Positions 32,624 to 41,961 of a stretch of DNA of 64,000 bases are shown piece by piece. The DNA is from Streptomyces sp. NBC_01476 (GTDB taxonomy: Bacteria > Actinomycetota > Actinomycetes > Streptomycetales > Streptomycetaceae). The notes below the pieces were generated by a model that did not search any database, was not told where the DNA came from, and saw only the letters and a list, made by a program, of their open reading frames with translations. Every line of letters begins with the position of its first letter. Within the stretch, counting starts at the first letter, position 1. The translations under genes were made by a program, and so were the position numbers. The stretch covers positions 5,710,001 through 5,774,000 of the forward strand of contig NZ_CP109446.1 in the NCBI RefSeq assembly GCF_036227265.1. The letters run 5' to 3'.

Positions 32624-33406
32624 CTAATCCATAGGCGCAGCTCTGATCCATCCTCGGTCTGGTAGCCAAGCAATTGCCGGGCTGCTAGTTGCGGTTGAGG
32701 ACAGCCAGACTCCATCGATTCCCAGTGGAAGGGCCGGTTCAACCGTGGGGAGTGGTCCCTCCTGGCTGAACGGTACTGCTTCCAAGTATTCCCATCCGTA
32801 GATGAGGAAAGCGTGCCGCTCGTCCGTCTTCGCATCGGAAAGTTGCTTGCGAAGCTTCGTCATCCTAGGGCTTGCGATCAAGTCGCACGCTGCGGAAACG
32901 GCACCATCAACCTCCGGAACGACGCCGCCCCACGAAGCTTGCAGCACGTAGTAGCCAGGAGGGTGCATCTCTGTCGGAGGAATACAGGAGATGCCATCTA
33001 CGCCGAGACTATGGAGTTTCAGGTATGTTTCTATGTCCTGATGCCACATGAAGTGGGCGGATTCGGGGCGATAGCCTCGCTCCTCAAGCTCGGGCAGCAG
33101 ATCAGGAAGGCGCGCAAGTGTCGGTCTCCATATGACGTCCGGATCGAGTTGAACGATCCATGAGTAGCTGAGGCCTTTATGGCGGGTGTATCCGAGCTGG
33201 CTTGACTTGGTCCCGGCCGCCCGGTGGCTCGGATCCACGACAAGCTTGACTTCAACAGCGATTGTTCGTCCCCCATGCGTAAGGATGAGGTCGTGCGCAC
33301 CCTGCTTGCCGCCTGTGTCATTGGAGTCCACGCGTACATCGAGAGTCCTGCTGATGCACCCGCGGGCAACCTCTGCGGCCACGTCAAGGCGTTGTCCCTT
33401 GTCCAT
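32624..33406 (-). CDS. possible PD-(D/E)XK nuclease, AICE cargo
   Basis: 260 residues from ATG at 33406 (a start at 33433 adds nine). The N-terminal part has GGKQGAHDLILTHGGRTIAV then EVKLVVDPSHR. An Asp in HDLIL followed by E-x-K after a beta strand is the signature of restriction-endonuclease-like folds. The rest (WIVQLDPDVIWRPTLARLPD, DLIASPRMTKLRKQLSDAKT) is unfamiliar. Lower GC than neighbours. Placed between int and the tRNA, a spot where AICEs often carry unrelated cargo, possibly defence. No methylase is adjacent. Confidence 0.55.
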   Translation of the reverse strand: MDKGQRLDVAAEVARGCISRTLDVRVDSNDTGGKQGAHDLILTHGGRTIAVEVKLVVDPSHRAAGTKSSQLGYTRHKGLSYSWIVQLDPDVIWRPTLARLPDLLPELEERGYRPESAHFMWHQDIETYLKLHSLGVDGISCIPPTEMHPPGYYVLQASWGGVVPEVDGAVSAACDLIASPRMTKLRKQLSDAKTDERHAFLIYGWEYLEAVPFSQEGPLPTVEPALPLGIDGVWLSSTATSSPAIAWLPDRGWIRAAPMD

Positions 33407-33573
33407 GTCACAACGGTACGGAGCACGGCCCACGTGACGCAGCCGGTTTTGCGCGAGGAACGAGCCGGATAACAGGGCTCCGACCTGTCCTGAGGTGCCC
33501 CAAGATCAACACGCTATTACAACGTGATCACTGGCAAACCGCTGCCTTCGGTCGCATCCGGCCGCGCACGTAG

Positions 33574-33615
33574 AAAGACCCCGCACTCAGCGTTGTGGCT
33601 GATGGCGGGGTCTTT
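33574..33615. terminator. hairpin terminator downstream of tRNA-Arg
   Basis: AAAGACCCCGC (33574-33584) pairs with GCGGGGTCTTT (33605-33615), 20-base loop, and a T-run on either strand (TTTT at 33613-33616). On the minus strand it lies 18 bases after the tRNA 3' end, the right place to end its transcript. Confidence 0.7.
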
Positions 33616-33631
33616 TGGCACCCAATGCAGG

Positions 33632-33675
33632 GTGCCCCCGGCAGGATTCGAACCTGCGCACACGGCTCCGGAGGC
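33632..33675. other. right attachment site of the AICE (att repeat in tRNA-Arg)
   Basis: 44 bases identical to 15397-15440. The repeat ends in the anticodon stem of tRNA-Arg, so strand exchange probably occurs near the anticodon loop, as for related tyrosine integrases. The direct-repeat unit is 18,235 bp. Confidence 0.92.
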
Positions 33676-33704
33676 CGTTGCTCTATCCCCTGAGCTACGG
33701 GGGC
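33633..33704 (-). tRNA. tRNA-Arg(CCG)
   Basis: 72 nt without encoded CCA. Acceptor stem GCCCCCG (33704-33698) pairs with CGGGGGC (33640-33634) and discriminator A at 33633. The anticodon stem ACGGC/GCCGT holds the loop CTCCGGA, with anticodon CCG at 33671-33669, reading CGG codons, which are common in this genome. T-arm GCAGG-TTCGAAT-CCTGC is intact. It is the integration site of the AICE and keeps full length because the att repeat supplies its 3' half. Confidence 0.95.
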
Positions 33705-33943
33705 TGGTGTTGCCCCTGGTGGGGGCGACGGGAAGAACACTACCAGCTTGCGGGGGGTGGGCGTGTACGGGGTTTTTGGGGGTGGCGGGGGCCTGGGGGA
33801 GGGGGTGGTGGGCCTGGTGAGGGCGGGTTCCGGGGCGGGTGGGTTGCGTGAAGTGGCAGGTGGGGGCGGGGGTTTCACCCGTGGCGGGGAAGAAATGGGC
33901 AAAACGCGGACGCATCGCGAGGGGCGCGCCTAGGCTTTCTGGT

Positions 33944-34384
33944 GTGGCGGGCGCGTCCGGCCGGGTACTTGTTGTTGATGACAACAAGGTGATCCGGCAG
34001 CTGATCAGGGTCAACCTTGAGCTGGAGGGCTTCGAGGTCGTGACCGCGGCTGATGGTGCCGAGTGCCTGGAGATCGTTCACAGTGTCCAGCCCGATGTGG
34101 TCACGCTGGATGTGGTCATGCCCCGGCTGGACGGGGTACGTACGGCGGCCCGGTTGCGGGCGGATCCGCGTACCCGCGGGGTCGGCATCGTGATGGTCAG
34201 CGCCGGGTCCCTGCCGGAGGGTGCCGGCGGGCCCGGCGGGGTCGATGCGTACGTGGGCAAACCGTTCGAGCCGGGGCACCTCGTCGAGACGGTACGGCGG
34301 TTGGCCCGGCGTGCGTCCCTCCCGCCCCAGCCGCCCCCGGAGCAGCCCCGCGGGCAGACCGCCGCCACCCCCGGCGGTTCGTGA
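33944..34384 (+). CDS. stand-alone response regulator receiver protein
   Basis: 146 residues from GTG 33944. A single CheY-like domain: acidic pocket VLVVDDNK, phospho-acceptor Asp in VVTLDVVMPRLDG, switch residue region VMVSAG, and conserved Lys in YVGKPFEPG. The last 25 residues are Pro/Gln-rich. There is no output domain and no adjacent kinase, so it probably acts by protein contact. It is the first core-genome gene to the right of the tRNA; in streptomycetes a receiver gene commonly precedes the ArgS-related gene. Confidence 0.85.
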   Translation: MAGASGRVLVVDDNKVIRQLIRVNLELEGFEVVTAADGAECLEIVHSVQPDVVTLDVVMPRLDGVRTAARLRADPRTRGVGIVMVSAGSLPEGAGGPGGVDAYVGKPFEPGHLVETVRRLARRASLPPQPPPEQPRGQTAATPGGS

Positions 34385-34924
34385 CCCGGCAGCCGGGTGC
34401 CGGGATCCGGGTGCGCACACTTCACTTCCGCGTCGCGTGAGGCGTGGCCTCGCGCCTGGTCCGGGGGCTTCACCGGCCGTGGCACTCGGTGGGGCGGCGC
34501 GTCTTCCTCGGTGCGGGCGTGGACGTCCCGCTGCGCGTGGGAGGTGGGTCCGCGTTGGGCCTTGCGGCTCTACCCGCGGGCGGCACTCGGTGGGACGGCG
34601 CGTCCTCCTCGGTGCCGGGTGCGCCTCGCCCCGGGGCTCGGGCGTTGCCCCTCGCCTCGGCTTTACGTGGGACGTGGCTCCGCGCTGAGCCCGGCGACGC
34701 GTTCCGTGTGCCTGGCAACCGGTGGGGCGGCGCCTCAGTTCAGTCCCGACGCCGGGCCCGCCGCGCCCCTACGTGACCCGGGCCTCGGGCGTGGCCTTCG
34801 CCTCATCCTCGGCGCCGGGCCCGCCTGGGCCCACCTCCCGTGCCGCGGGCGCGGCCGTCAGGCGGCCCCGGTGGAAGAAAACCCCCTCGCCAACCTGCCC
34901 CCGCCCTCGCCTACGCTTTGGTTC
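34385..34924. repeat. 540-bp GC-rich gap with three imperfect direct repeats
   Basis: A unit starting GGCACTCGGTGGGGCGGCGC followed by TC-CTCGGTGC occurs at 34480 and 34582 (102-base spacing), with a weaker copy at 34714. Open frames run through it in several phases but look like base-composition artefacts. No clear terminator for the receiver gene was seen; a promoter for nrtL is presumably in the last 100 bases. Confidence 0.5.
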
Positions 34925-36238
34925 GTGACTCCCGCCGAGCTGTCCCGCGCCGTGCTCAGTACGGTCCGCCGTGCTGTCGCGGCTGAGGAGCTGCGCGTGG
35001 TGGTGCCCGAGAAGGTGGTCGTCCAGCGACCGCCCCGGCCCGGTTGCGGGGATTACGCCACCAACGTGGCCCTCCAGATCGCCCGGGCGGCCGGGCAGCC
35101 GCCGCACGCGGTCGCGGAGATCCTGGCCCGCCGCCTCCAGAAGGAGCCGGGCATCGCCCAGGTGGAGATCGCCGGGCCCGGCTTCCTCAACATCACGCTC
35201 AGCGCCCGGGCCTACGGCGACGTCGTACGCCAGGTCCGGGAGCAGCGATCGCGGTACGGGTACGGGGAGGGGCTCGCCGAGGTCGCGGTCACGGTGGCCG
35301 CTCCCGACCCGTTGGCCCTCCGTGGCCCGGTCGTCGCGGACGTCGTCAACCGGCTCTTCGCGGTTGCCGGCGCCCGGCCGGCCGGCCCCGGGGAAGCCCC
35401 GGAAATCCTCCACGTCCAGGAGCCGGTCTCTGCGCCGGGCGCGGAATTCGTCGACGGCCGGGGACCCGGCCCCGGCGGCCCACCCCCGGAGCTCGTCCAC
35501 GTCCGGGAGCCGGTCGCGGGGTCCCATACGGAGTCCCTCGGCGGCCAGGTCTCGTCCGCCGGGTCCTGGACGGAGTCGCTCGGCGGCCAGGTCTCGTCGG
35601 CGGCGACCCGGGCGGAGTCCCTCGGCGGCCAGGCCCCCGCCCCCGCTTCCCAAGACCCCGGCGGCAACGTCCTCGCCCCGCCCCCCGGGCCCCCGCACCC
35701 CCCCGCCGGCCCCCCCACCCCCCTCACCACCCCCCTCGGCCCCGACGCCACCCGGTGGGCCCTCCTCCGGCCCCCCGTCGAAGACGTCCCCCGCCTCACC
35801 CCGGACCTCCTGGACCAGCGCGAGAGCAACCCGCTCTTCCGGATCCGGTACGCCCGCGCCCGCGCCCACGCCCTGGTGGGGAACGCCCGTGACCTGGGCG
35901 TACGCATCGAGGAGCCGGAAGGCCCCGACGCCCCGACCGCTGACGCCCCGCCCTACCACCCCCACCCCGCCGAGACCGAGCTGCTCGGGCTGATCGCGGA
36001 CTACCCCCGCGTGATCGAGACGGCCGCCCGCCGCCGCGGGCCGGACCGGCTCGCCCGCCACCTGGAACGCCTCGCCGACGCCTTCTTCCGCTTCCATGAC
36101 GAGTGCCCGCCGCTGCCGAAAGGCGACGAGAAACCCTCGGCCGCCCACGCCGCCCGGATCCGTCTCGCCGACGCGACGGGTGTCGTGCTCGCCGGCGGCC
36201 TGCGACTGCTCGGCATCAGCGCGCCCGACCACATGTGA
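34925..36238 (+). CDS. nrtL: ArgS-related anticodon-binding protein NrtL
   Basis: 437 residues from GTG 34925. The N-terminal part resembles the arginyl-tRNA synthetase additional domain (VVQRPPRPGCGDYATNVALQ, GIAQVEIAGPGFLNITLSAR) and the C-terminal part its DALR anticodon-binding domain (RYARARAHALVGNARDLGVR, ETAARRRGPDRLARHLERLA, FHDECPPLP). The catalytic Rossmann core with HIGH/KMSKS is missing, so it cannot charge tRNA. Between the two lies an unusual Pro/Gly-rich linker, about residues 160-275, with three 14-residue repeats. It is upstream of lysA in the same direction. The true function of this family is not established to my knowledge. Confidence 0.82.
   Translation: MTPAELSRAVLSTVRRAVAAEELRVVVPEKVVVQRPPRPGCGDYATNVALQIARAAGQPPHAVAEILARRLQKEPGIAQVEIAGPGFLNITLSARAYGDVVRQVREQRSRYGYGEGLAEVAVTVAAPDPLALRGPVVADVVNRLFAVAGARPAGPGEAPEILHVQEPVSAPGAEFVDGRGPGPGGPPPELVHVREPVAGSHTESLGGQVSSAGSWTESLGGQVSSAATRAESLGGQAPAPASQDPGGNVLAPPPGPPHPPAGPPTPLTTPLGPDATRWALLRPPVEDVPRLTPDLLDQRESNPLFRIRYARARAHALVGNARDLGVRIEEPEGPDAPTADAPPYHPHPAETELLGLIADYPRVIETAARRRGPDRLARHLERLADAFFRFHDECPPLPKGDEKPSAAHAARIRLADATGVVLAGGLRLLGISAPDHM
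35529..35654 (+). repeat. three 42-bp tandem repeats inside nrtL
   Basis: CGGAGTCSCTCGGCGGCCAG recurs at 35529, 35571 and 35613 with a 42-base period, encoding ESLGGQVSSAGSWT-like units in frame. The block expands a linker and is probably variable between strains. Confidence 0.85.
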
Positions 36239-36314
36239 GCCGGCATGACCACCCGCTTATGCCCGACCACCCCGACCCGTGCCCCGCCCCCGAACGAAAG
36301 AAAGCGCCCAGCCC

Positions 36315-37709
36315 GTGAGCCGCTCCGCACACCCCGCAGGTCCCCGCCACGCCGACGTCCTGCCCGAAGGGCACTACGCCGCCCCGCCGGCCGACCTCAA
36401 CCTCCTCGACCCCCGCGTCTGGTCCCGCACCGTCACCCGTAACGACGACGGTGCCGCCGAAGTCGCCGGGCTCGATGTCCGCGACCTCGCCGCCGAGTAC
36501 GGCACCCCCGCCTTCTTCCTCGACGAAGCCGACTTCCGCGCCCGCTGCCGCGCCTGGCGGGCCGCCTTCGGGCACGAGGCCGACGTCTTCTACGCGGGCA
36601 AGGCGTTCCTCTCCCGGGCCGTCGTGAAGTGGCTGTACGAGGAGGGGCTGAACCTCGACGTCTGCTCCGGCACGGAACTCGCTGTCGCGCTCGACGCCGG
36701 CATGCCCGCCGACCGCATCGCGCTGCACGGCAACAACAAGAGTTACGCGGAGATCGAGCGGGCCGTGTCGGCGGACGTCGGCCGCATCGTGCTCGACTCC
36801 TTCCAGGAGATCGCCCGGGTCGCCGCGGAGGCCAAGAAGCAGGGCAAGCGGCAGCGGGTGCAGATCCGGGTCACCGTCGGCGTCGAGGCGCACACCCACG
36901 AGTTCATCGCGACCGCGCACGAGGACCAGAAGTTCGGTCTCGCGCTCGCCGACGGCCAGGCCGCGGAGGCGGTGCGCCGGGTGCTGAATCTGCGGGACTC
37001 CCTCGAACTCGTCGGCGTCCACAGCCACATCGGCTCGCAGATCTTCGACATGGCCGGCTTCGAGGTGGCTGCCCGCCGGGTGGTGTCGCTGCTCGCCGCG
37101 GTACGGGACGAGCACGGCGTGGAGCTGCCGGAGATCGACCTCGGCGGCGGCCTCGGCATCGCGTACACGCCGGACGACGACCCGCGTGAGCCGCACGAGA
37201 TCGCCAAGGCGCTCGGCGAGATCGTGGCCCGGGAGTGCGAGGCGGCCCGGCTGACCCCGCCGCGGCTGTCGGTCGAGCCGGGGCGGGCGATCGTCGGGCC
37301 GACCGCGTTCACCCTCTACGAGGTCGGCACCGTCAAGCCGCTGGAGGGGCTGCGGACCTACGTCAGCGTGGACGGCGGCATGTCCGACAACATCAGGACC
37401 GCGCTCTACGACGCCGAGTACAGCGTGGCGCTGGTCTCGCGGAAGAGCGACGCGGAGCCGATGCTCAGCCGGGTGGTCGGCAAGCACTGCGAGAGCGGCG
37501 ACATCGTGGTGAAGGACGCGTTCCTGCCGGCCGACCTGGCGCCGGGCGACCTCCTCGCGGTGCCGGCCACCGGGGCGTACTGCCGGGCGATGGCCAGCAA
37601 CTACAACCACGCGCTGCGCCCGCCGGTGGTCGCGGTCGCCGACGGTACGGCCCGGGTGATCGTGCGCCGCGAGACGGAGGAGGACCTGCTGCGGCTCGAC
37701 GTCGGCTGA
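36315..37709 (+). CDS. lysA: diaminopimelate decarboxylase
   Basis: 464 residues from GTG 36315. A PLP-dependent fold-III enzyme that makes L-lysine from meso-diaminopimelate, the last step of the pathway. Lys96 in [10 protein letters not shown] binds PLP. HSHIGSQ, the Gly-rich GGGLGI phosphate loop, EPGR and the other-subunit CESGD motif (residues about 390-395) are all present. Slightly longer at the N-terminus than E. coli LysA, as usual in streptomycetes. Followed by a 546-bp GC-rich gap before hom. Confidence 0.96.
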   Translation: MSRSAHPAGPRHADVLPEGHYAAPPADLNLLDPRVWSRTVTRNDDGAAEVAGLDVRDLAAEYGTPAFFLDEADFRARCRAWRAAFGHEADVFYAGKAFLSRAVVKWLYEEGLNLDVCSGTELAVALDAGMPADRIALHGNNKSYAEIERAVSADVGRIVLDSFQEIARVAAEAKKQGKRQRVQIRVTVGVEAHTHEFIATAHEDQKFGLALADGQAAEAVRRVLNLRDSLELVGVHSHIGSQIFDMAGFEVAARRVVSLLAAVRDEHGVELPEIDLGGGLGIAYTPDDDPREPHEIAKALGEIVARECEAARLTPPRLSVEPGRAIVGPTAFTLYEVGTVKPLEGLRTYVSVDGGMSDNIRTALYDAEYSVALVSRKSDAEPMLSRVVGKHCESGDIVVKDAFLPADLAPGDLLAVPATGAYCRAMASNYNHALRPPVVAVADGTARVIVRRETEEDLLRLDVG

Positions 37710-38255
37710 CCCCTGCGGGGTGCCGACCGGTCACGGAGCCGGAGCCGCCGCGCCCCCTGCGGCCACCCCGGCGGGTGGGCCGGCGCGGCCCTGGCGGCCA
37801 CCCCGGCCCCCGGCCTCCGGCCCGGCCTCGTTCCGGCCTGGGCCCGAACTGTGCCGGCCCCCCTGGCGAGCACCGGCTTGCCTCGGCCCTCGGCCCCCAG
37901 CCCGTACTGGCGGAACCGGCGCCGCGGCCCGGGGCGCCCTCGGGCCTTGGGCCCCGGCCCCAGCGGGACCGCCCCCCACCCCCGGCGTCAACATCCGCCC
38001 GCCCCGGCCGGCGGGACCGCCCCCGCCCGGGGCGGCGGAGGATCTGTCGCCCCGGGCCCCGGCGCAGGGCGAAAACACGCAAGATCGTCCGGTCGGCGCG
38101 AAAATTCACCGTCCGCCCGGCGGTCTCGCAATCCGGACAGCGCGTGGCTTCTCCCGTCCGGTGCGTGAGACTGGTTCGGGACAGGCCCCGCTGGACGCCC
38201 CGAACGAGCCGCACACGGTGCCTGCACGAGAAGCCTGTACGAGAGACGAGGTCGG
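37710..38255. other. 546-bp GC-rich gap between lysA and hom
   Basis: Pro/Ala/Gly-rich open frames fill it on both strands (for example from 37720), but they look like composition artefacts. The last 180 bases, lower in GC (CGAAAACACGCAAGATCG and after), probably hold the hom promoter. No riboswitch or attenuator was recognised. Confidence 0.4.
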
Positions 38256-39605
38256 ATGATGCGTACGCGTCCGCTGAAGGTGGCGCTCCTGGGCTGCGGT
38301 GTGGTCGGCTCCGAGGTCACGCGCATCATGACGACGCAGGCCGACGACCTCGCCGCCCGGATCGGCGCGCCCATCGAGCTCGCCGGGATCGCGGTCCGCC
38401 GGCCCAACCGGGTGCGCGAGGGCGTCCCCGCCGAACTGCTCACCACCGACGCCACCGCGCTGGTCAAACGGGGCGACCTCGATGTCGTCGTCGAGGTGAT
38501 CGGCGGCATCGAGCCGGTCCGTACGCTGATCACCACCGCCTTCGAGCACGGCGCCTCGGTGGTCTCGGCCAACAAGGCGCTGCTCGCCGCCGACGGGGCA
38601 GGACTGCACGCCAAGGCCGTCGAGCACGGCGTGGACCTCTACTACGAGGCCGCCGTCGCGGGAGCGATCCCGCTGATCAGGCCGCTGCGCGAATCGCTGG
38701 CCGGCGACAAGGTCAACCGGGTGCTCGGTATCGTCAACGGCACCACCAACTTCATCCTCGACAAGATGGAGTCCACCGGCGCCGGCTACAGCGAGGCGCT
38801 GGACGAGGCCACCGCGCTGGGATACGCCGAGGCCGACCCGACCGCCGACGTGGAGGGCTTCGACGCCGCCGCGAAGGCCGCGATCCTGGCCGGGATCGCC
38901 TTCCACACCCGGGTCACCATCGAGGACGTGCACCGCGAGGGCATCACCGAGGTCACCGCCGCCGACATCGCCTCGGCGCGGCAGATGGGCTGCACGGTGA
39001 AGCTGCTCGCGATCTGCGAGCGCGCCGCCGACGGCCGCTCGGTCACCGCCCGGGTGCACCCCGCGATGATCCCGCTCAGCCACCCGCTCGCCTCGGTCCG
39101 TGAGGCGTACAACGCCGTCTTCGTCGAGGCGGAGGCGGCCGGGCGGCTGATGTTCTACGGTCCCGGCGCCGGCGGTGCACCCACCGCCTCCGCCGTTCTC
39201 GGCGACCTGGTGGCCGCTTGCCGCAACAAGCTGGCGGCGACCACCGGTGCCGGTGAGTCCGCGTACACGCAACTGCCGGTCAGCCCCATGGGGGATGTGG
39301 TCACCCGTTACCACATCAGCCTCGATGTGGCGGACAAACCGGGCGTCCTGGCGCAGGTCGCGACGGTGTTCGCCGAGCACGATGTGTCGATCGACACGGT
39401 GCGGCAGCAGAGCAGGAACCAGGGCAGCGGCGACGAAGCCGCCTCCGAGCAGGCCGGCGGCGTACGGCGGGAGGGCGGCGAGGCGTCACTCGTCGTCGTC
39501 ACCCACCGGGCGCCGGACGCCGCGCTCTCGGCGACGGTGTCCAGCCTGCGGAAACTCGACACCGTACGCGGTGTGGCCAGCATCATGCGTGTGGAAGGGG
39601 AGTAG
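38256..39605 (+). CDS. hom: homoserine dehydrogenase
   Basis: 449 residues from ATG 38256 (ATG 38259 also possible); GAGACGAGG upstream. NAD(P)-binding GCGVVGSEV at residues 13-21, SANKALLA with the catalytic Lys, NGTTNFIL and [14 protein letters not shown] of the catalytic domain. A C-terminal ACT domain ([20 protein letters not shown]) suggests threonine feedback. That ACT domain holds an insertion of about 25 residues ([20 protein letters not shown]) between its strands. It reduces aspartate semialdehyde to homoserine. Nine bases before thrC, hence an operon. Confidence 0.96.
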   Translation: MMRTRPLKVALLGCGVVGSEVTRIMTTQADDLAARIGAPIELAGIAVRRPNRVREGVPAELLTTDATALVKRGDLDVVVEVIGGIEPVRTLITTAFEHGASVVSANKALLAADGAGLHAKAVEHGVDLYYEAAVAGAIPLIRPLRESLAGDKVNRVLGIVNGTTNFILDKMESTGAGYSEALDEATALGYAEADPTADVEGFDAAAKAAILAGIAFHTRVTIEDVHREGITEVTAADIASARQMGCTVKLLAICERAADGRSVTARVHPAMIPLSHPLASVREAYNAVFVEAEAAGRLMFYGPGAGGAPTASAVLGDLVAACRNKLAATTGAGESAYTQLPVSPMGDVVTRYHISLDVADKPGVLAQVATVFAEHDVSIDTVRQQSRNQGSGDEAASEQAGGVRREGGEASLVVVTHRAPDAALSATVSSLRKLDTVRGVASIMRVEGE

Positions 39606-39613
39606 GACCCGCT

Positions 39614-40717
39614 ATGAGCGCAAGCAACAACGGAACCATCGACCAGCCCCGAATGTCCGGCACCCACCAGTGGCGCGGCATCATCGAGGAGTACCGCGAC
39701 CGGCTGCCGGTCTCCTCGCAGACGCCCGTGGTGACGCTGCTGGAGGGTGGCACCCCGCTGGTCCCGGCCCAGCTGCTCTCCGAGCGGACCGGCTGTGACG
39801 TCTATCTGAAGGTCGAGGGGGCCAACCCGACCGGGTCCTTCAAGGACCGCGGAATGACCATGGCCATCTCCAAGGCCAAGGAGGACGGCGCCCAGGCCGT
39901 CATCTGCGCGTCCACCGGCAACACCTCGGCGTCGGCGGCGGCGTACGCGGTACGGGCCGGCATGGTGTGCGCGGTGCTGGTGCCACAGGGGAAGATCGCG
40001 CTCGGCAAGATGGGGCAGGCGCTCGTCCACGGCAGCCGCATCCTCCAGGTCGACGGCAACTTCGACGACTGCCTGGAGCTGGCGCGCGCGCTGAGCGAGA
40101 AGTACCCGGTGGCGCTGGTCAATTCGGTGAACCCGGTCCGCATCGAGGGGCAGAAGACAGCCGCCTTCGAGATCGTCGACGCGCTCGGGGACGCCCCCGA
40201 CCTGCACCTGCTCCCGGTGGGCAACGCGGGTAACATCACGGCGTACTGGAAGGGCTACCGCGAGTACGCGGCCGACGGGATGTCCACCCGCACGCCGCGG
40301 ATGTGGGGCTTCCAGGCGGCCGGCTCGGCGCCGATCGTCAACGGTGCCCCGGTCCGGCAGCCGCAGACGATCGCCACCGCGATCCGGATCGGCAACCCGG
40401 CGTCCTGGCAGTACGCGGTCGCCGCGCGGGACGAGTCCGGCGGGCTGATCGAAGCGGTGACGGACCGTCAGATCCTGGCCGCCTACCGGCTGCTGGCCGC
40501 GAAGGAAGGGGTCTTCGTGGAGCCCGCGTCGGCGGCCTCCGTCGCGGGACTGCTGAAGGCGGCGGACGAGGGCATGGTGGACCCGGGGCAGCGCATCGTC
40601 TGCACGGTCACCGGCAACGGGCTCAAGGACCCGGACTGGGCGGTGGCGGGGGCCCCGCGGCCGGTCACCGTCCCGGTCGACGCCGACGCCGCCGCCGACC
40701 ACCTCGGCCTCGCCTGA
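39614..40717 (+). CDS. thrC: threonine synthase
   Basis: 367 residues from ATG 39614, GGGGAGTAGG upstream. PLP-dependent fold-II enzyme that turns O-phosphohomoserine into threonine. Lys77 in [12 protein letters not shown] binds [17 protein letters not shown] is the phosphate/substrate loop, and LPVGNAGN is the PLP phosphate site. Directly after hom (8 bases), so co-transcribed; thrB is separated by a strong hairpin. Length is as in other Actinobacteria (short clade II enzymes of about 355-365 residues). Confidence 0.96.
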   Translation: MSASNNGTIDQPRMSGTHQWRGIIEEYRDRLPVSSQTPVVTLLEGGTPLVPAQLLSERTGCDVYLKVEGANPTGSFKDRGMTMAISKAKEDGAQAVICASTGNTSASAAAYAVRAGMVCAVLVPQGKIALGKMGQALVHGSRILQVDGNFDDCLELARALSEKYPVALVNSVNPVRIEGQKTAAFEIVDALGDAPDLHLLPVGNAGNITAYWKGYREYAADGMSTRTPRMWGFQAAGSAPIVNGAPVRQPQTIATAIRIGNPASWQYAVAARDESGGLIEAVTDRQILAAYRLLAAKEGVFVEPASAASVAGLLKAADEGMVDPGQRIVCTVTGNGLKDPDWAVAGAPRPVTVPVDADAAADHLGLA

Positions 40718-41037
40718 TTTCCCGCGCACGCACCCACCCATCTGCCCCTCGCCCCGGTCGCCGGGCGGGCTGAAACATCAGCCCCCCGGCGGCCCGGGGC
40801 ACCGGGCCGGGAAGCGGGCGCCGCCGGAGGCGGGGCGCACAGCCGCGGAGCGACACGCATCCTGCGCTGTGCGTGCGCCCTATGTCGCGGAAGAACCTTC
40901 CTTCGATAGGCTGGCCTCAGCGGCACCGCAGCGTGCCCGGATTCCGGCGGATGCCCCGCGCATCGCCACCCCCGCCCAGCCGCCCGGCAATGGAGCCGTG
41001 CCCGGAGGGCGTACCGCACAAGGAGATTCGTCGAACG
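40718..41037. promoter_or_regulatory. thrC-thrB gap with hairpin and possible thrB promoter
   Basis: After the hairpin (40751-40800) the sequence drops in GC and has TAGGCT at 40908-40913, a fair -10 match; no good -35 at 17-18 bases was found. AAGGAG at 41019-41024 is the thrB ribosome site. Consistent with a separate transcript for thrB. Confidence 0.35.
40751..40800 (+). terminator. long hairpin after thrC
   Basis: GCCCCGGTCGCCGGGCGGGC-TGA pairs with TCA-GCCCCCCGGCGGCCCGGGGC around AACA; about 22 pairs with small mismatches and no T-run, as often in high-GC genomes. Confidence 0.7.
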
Positions 41038-41961
41038 ATGGCCGGTCCCGCGTTCCGCGCAGCCGCCGTACGAGTGCGCGTCCCCGCGACCAGCGCCAAT
41101 CTGGGCCCCGGGTTCGACGCCTTCGGCCTGGCGTTGGGGCTGTACGACGACGTGGTGGTGCGCGTCGCCGACGCCGGCCTGCACGTCGACATCGCCGGCG
41201 AAGGCGCCGAGACCCTGCCGCGGGACGAGAAACACCTGGTCGTACGGTCGCTGCGGACCGCGTTCGACCTGCTCGGCGGTCAGCCCCGCGGCCTGGAAGT
41301 GGTGTGCGCCAATCGCATTCCGCACGGCCGGGGCCTGGGCTCCTCCTCCGCCGCGATCTGCGCGGGCATCATCGCCGCCCGCGCGGTGACCATAGGCGGG
41401 CCCGCCGTGCTCGACGACACCGCGCTGCTGGAACTGGCCACCGAGATCGAGGGCCACCCGGACAACGTCGCGGCGTGTCTGCTCGGCGGATTCACCCTCG
41501 CCTGGACCGACGGCGGCGCCGCCCGTGCGGTCCGGATGGACCCCGCGGCGTCGTTGGTTCCGGTGGTCTTCGTACCCGCCACACCACTGCTCACCGAGAC
41601 CGCCCGCGGGCTGCTGCCGCGTACCGTCCCCCATGTGGACGCCGCGGCCAACGCGGGCCGGGCCGCACTCCTGGTGGAGGCGCTCACCAGGCGTCCCGAG
41701 CTGCTGCTGCCCGCCACCGAGGACCGGCTGCACCAGGAGTACCGGGCGCCCGCCATGCCCGAGAGCCTGGCGCTGGTCAACCGGCTGCGCGCGGAAGGCG
41801 TCCCCGCTGTCGTGTCGGGCGCGGGACCGACCGTACTGGCGCTGACCGACGAGGAAGCCGCCGACAAGGTCGCCCGGTTCGCGGGCGAGGGCTGGGCGGC
41901 CAACCGCCTGGCGCTCGACGCCGCCGGGGCCAGTGTGCTGCCGCTCGCAGGGGGGCAGTGA
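41038..41961 (+). CDS. thrB: homoserine kinase
   Basis: 307 residues from ATG 41038 with AAGGAG 14 bases upstream. A GHMP kinase: VRVRVPATSANLGPGFDAFG (motif 1), PHGRGLGSSSAAICAG (phosphate loop, about 95-110), and SGAGPTVLAL (motif 3). It phosphorylates homoserine for thrC. The order hom-thrC-thrB is the usual actinobacterial one. After it comes the rho leader. Confidence 0.96.
   Translation: MAGPAFRAAAVRVRVPATSANLGPGFDAFGLALGLYDDVVVRVADAGLHVDIAGEGAETLPRDEKHLVVRSLRTAFDLLGGQPRGLEVVCANRIPHGRGLGSSSAAICAGIIAARAVTIGGPAVLDDTALLELATEIEGHPDNVAACLLGGFTLAWTDGGAARAVRMDPAASLVPVVFVPATPLLTETARGLLPRTVPHVDAAANAGRAALLVEALTRRPELLLPATEDRLHQEYRAPAMPESLALVNRLRAEGVPAVVSGAGPTVLALTDEEAADKVARFAGEGWAANRLALDAAGASVLPLAGGQ

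Larger units (their letters stand above)
15397..33675. mobile_element. AICE of pSAM2 type in tRNA-Arg(CCG)
   Basis: 18.2 kb between 44-bp direct repeats. Modules, left to right: cargo (15.5-19 kb), two insertion sequences (19.1-22.45 kb), small genes and a Schlafen-type gene (22.4-26.7 kb), GntR regulator and FtsK-type transfer gene, Spd-like protein, repSA-xis-int with overlapping stops and starts, and a nuclease-like gene before the tRNA. Integration restores the tRNA with the element's own 3' half. Replication by rolling circle and double-stranded DNA transfer are known for pSAM2 and inferred here. Several genes are cut by IS, and the 5' end of the transfer gene is doubtful, so transfer may be impaired. 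Excision still looks possible because xis and int are intact. Confidence 0.88.

Noticed and set aside
34385-34924. Protein-coding interpretation of the repeated GC-rich gap before nrtL
   Set aside because: The frame upstream of GTG 34925 is open, but homologues begin at that GTG and the added sequence is low-complexity.
37720-38259. Pro-rich open frames between lysA and hom
   Set aside because: Several phases and both strands are open, with only Pro/Ala/Gly/Arg; no ribosome site and no homology pattern.
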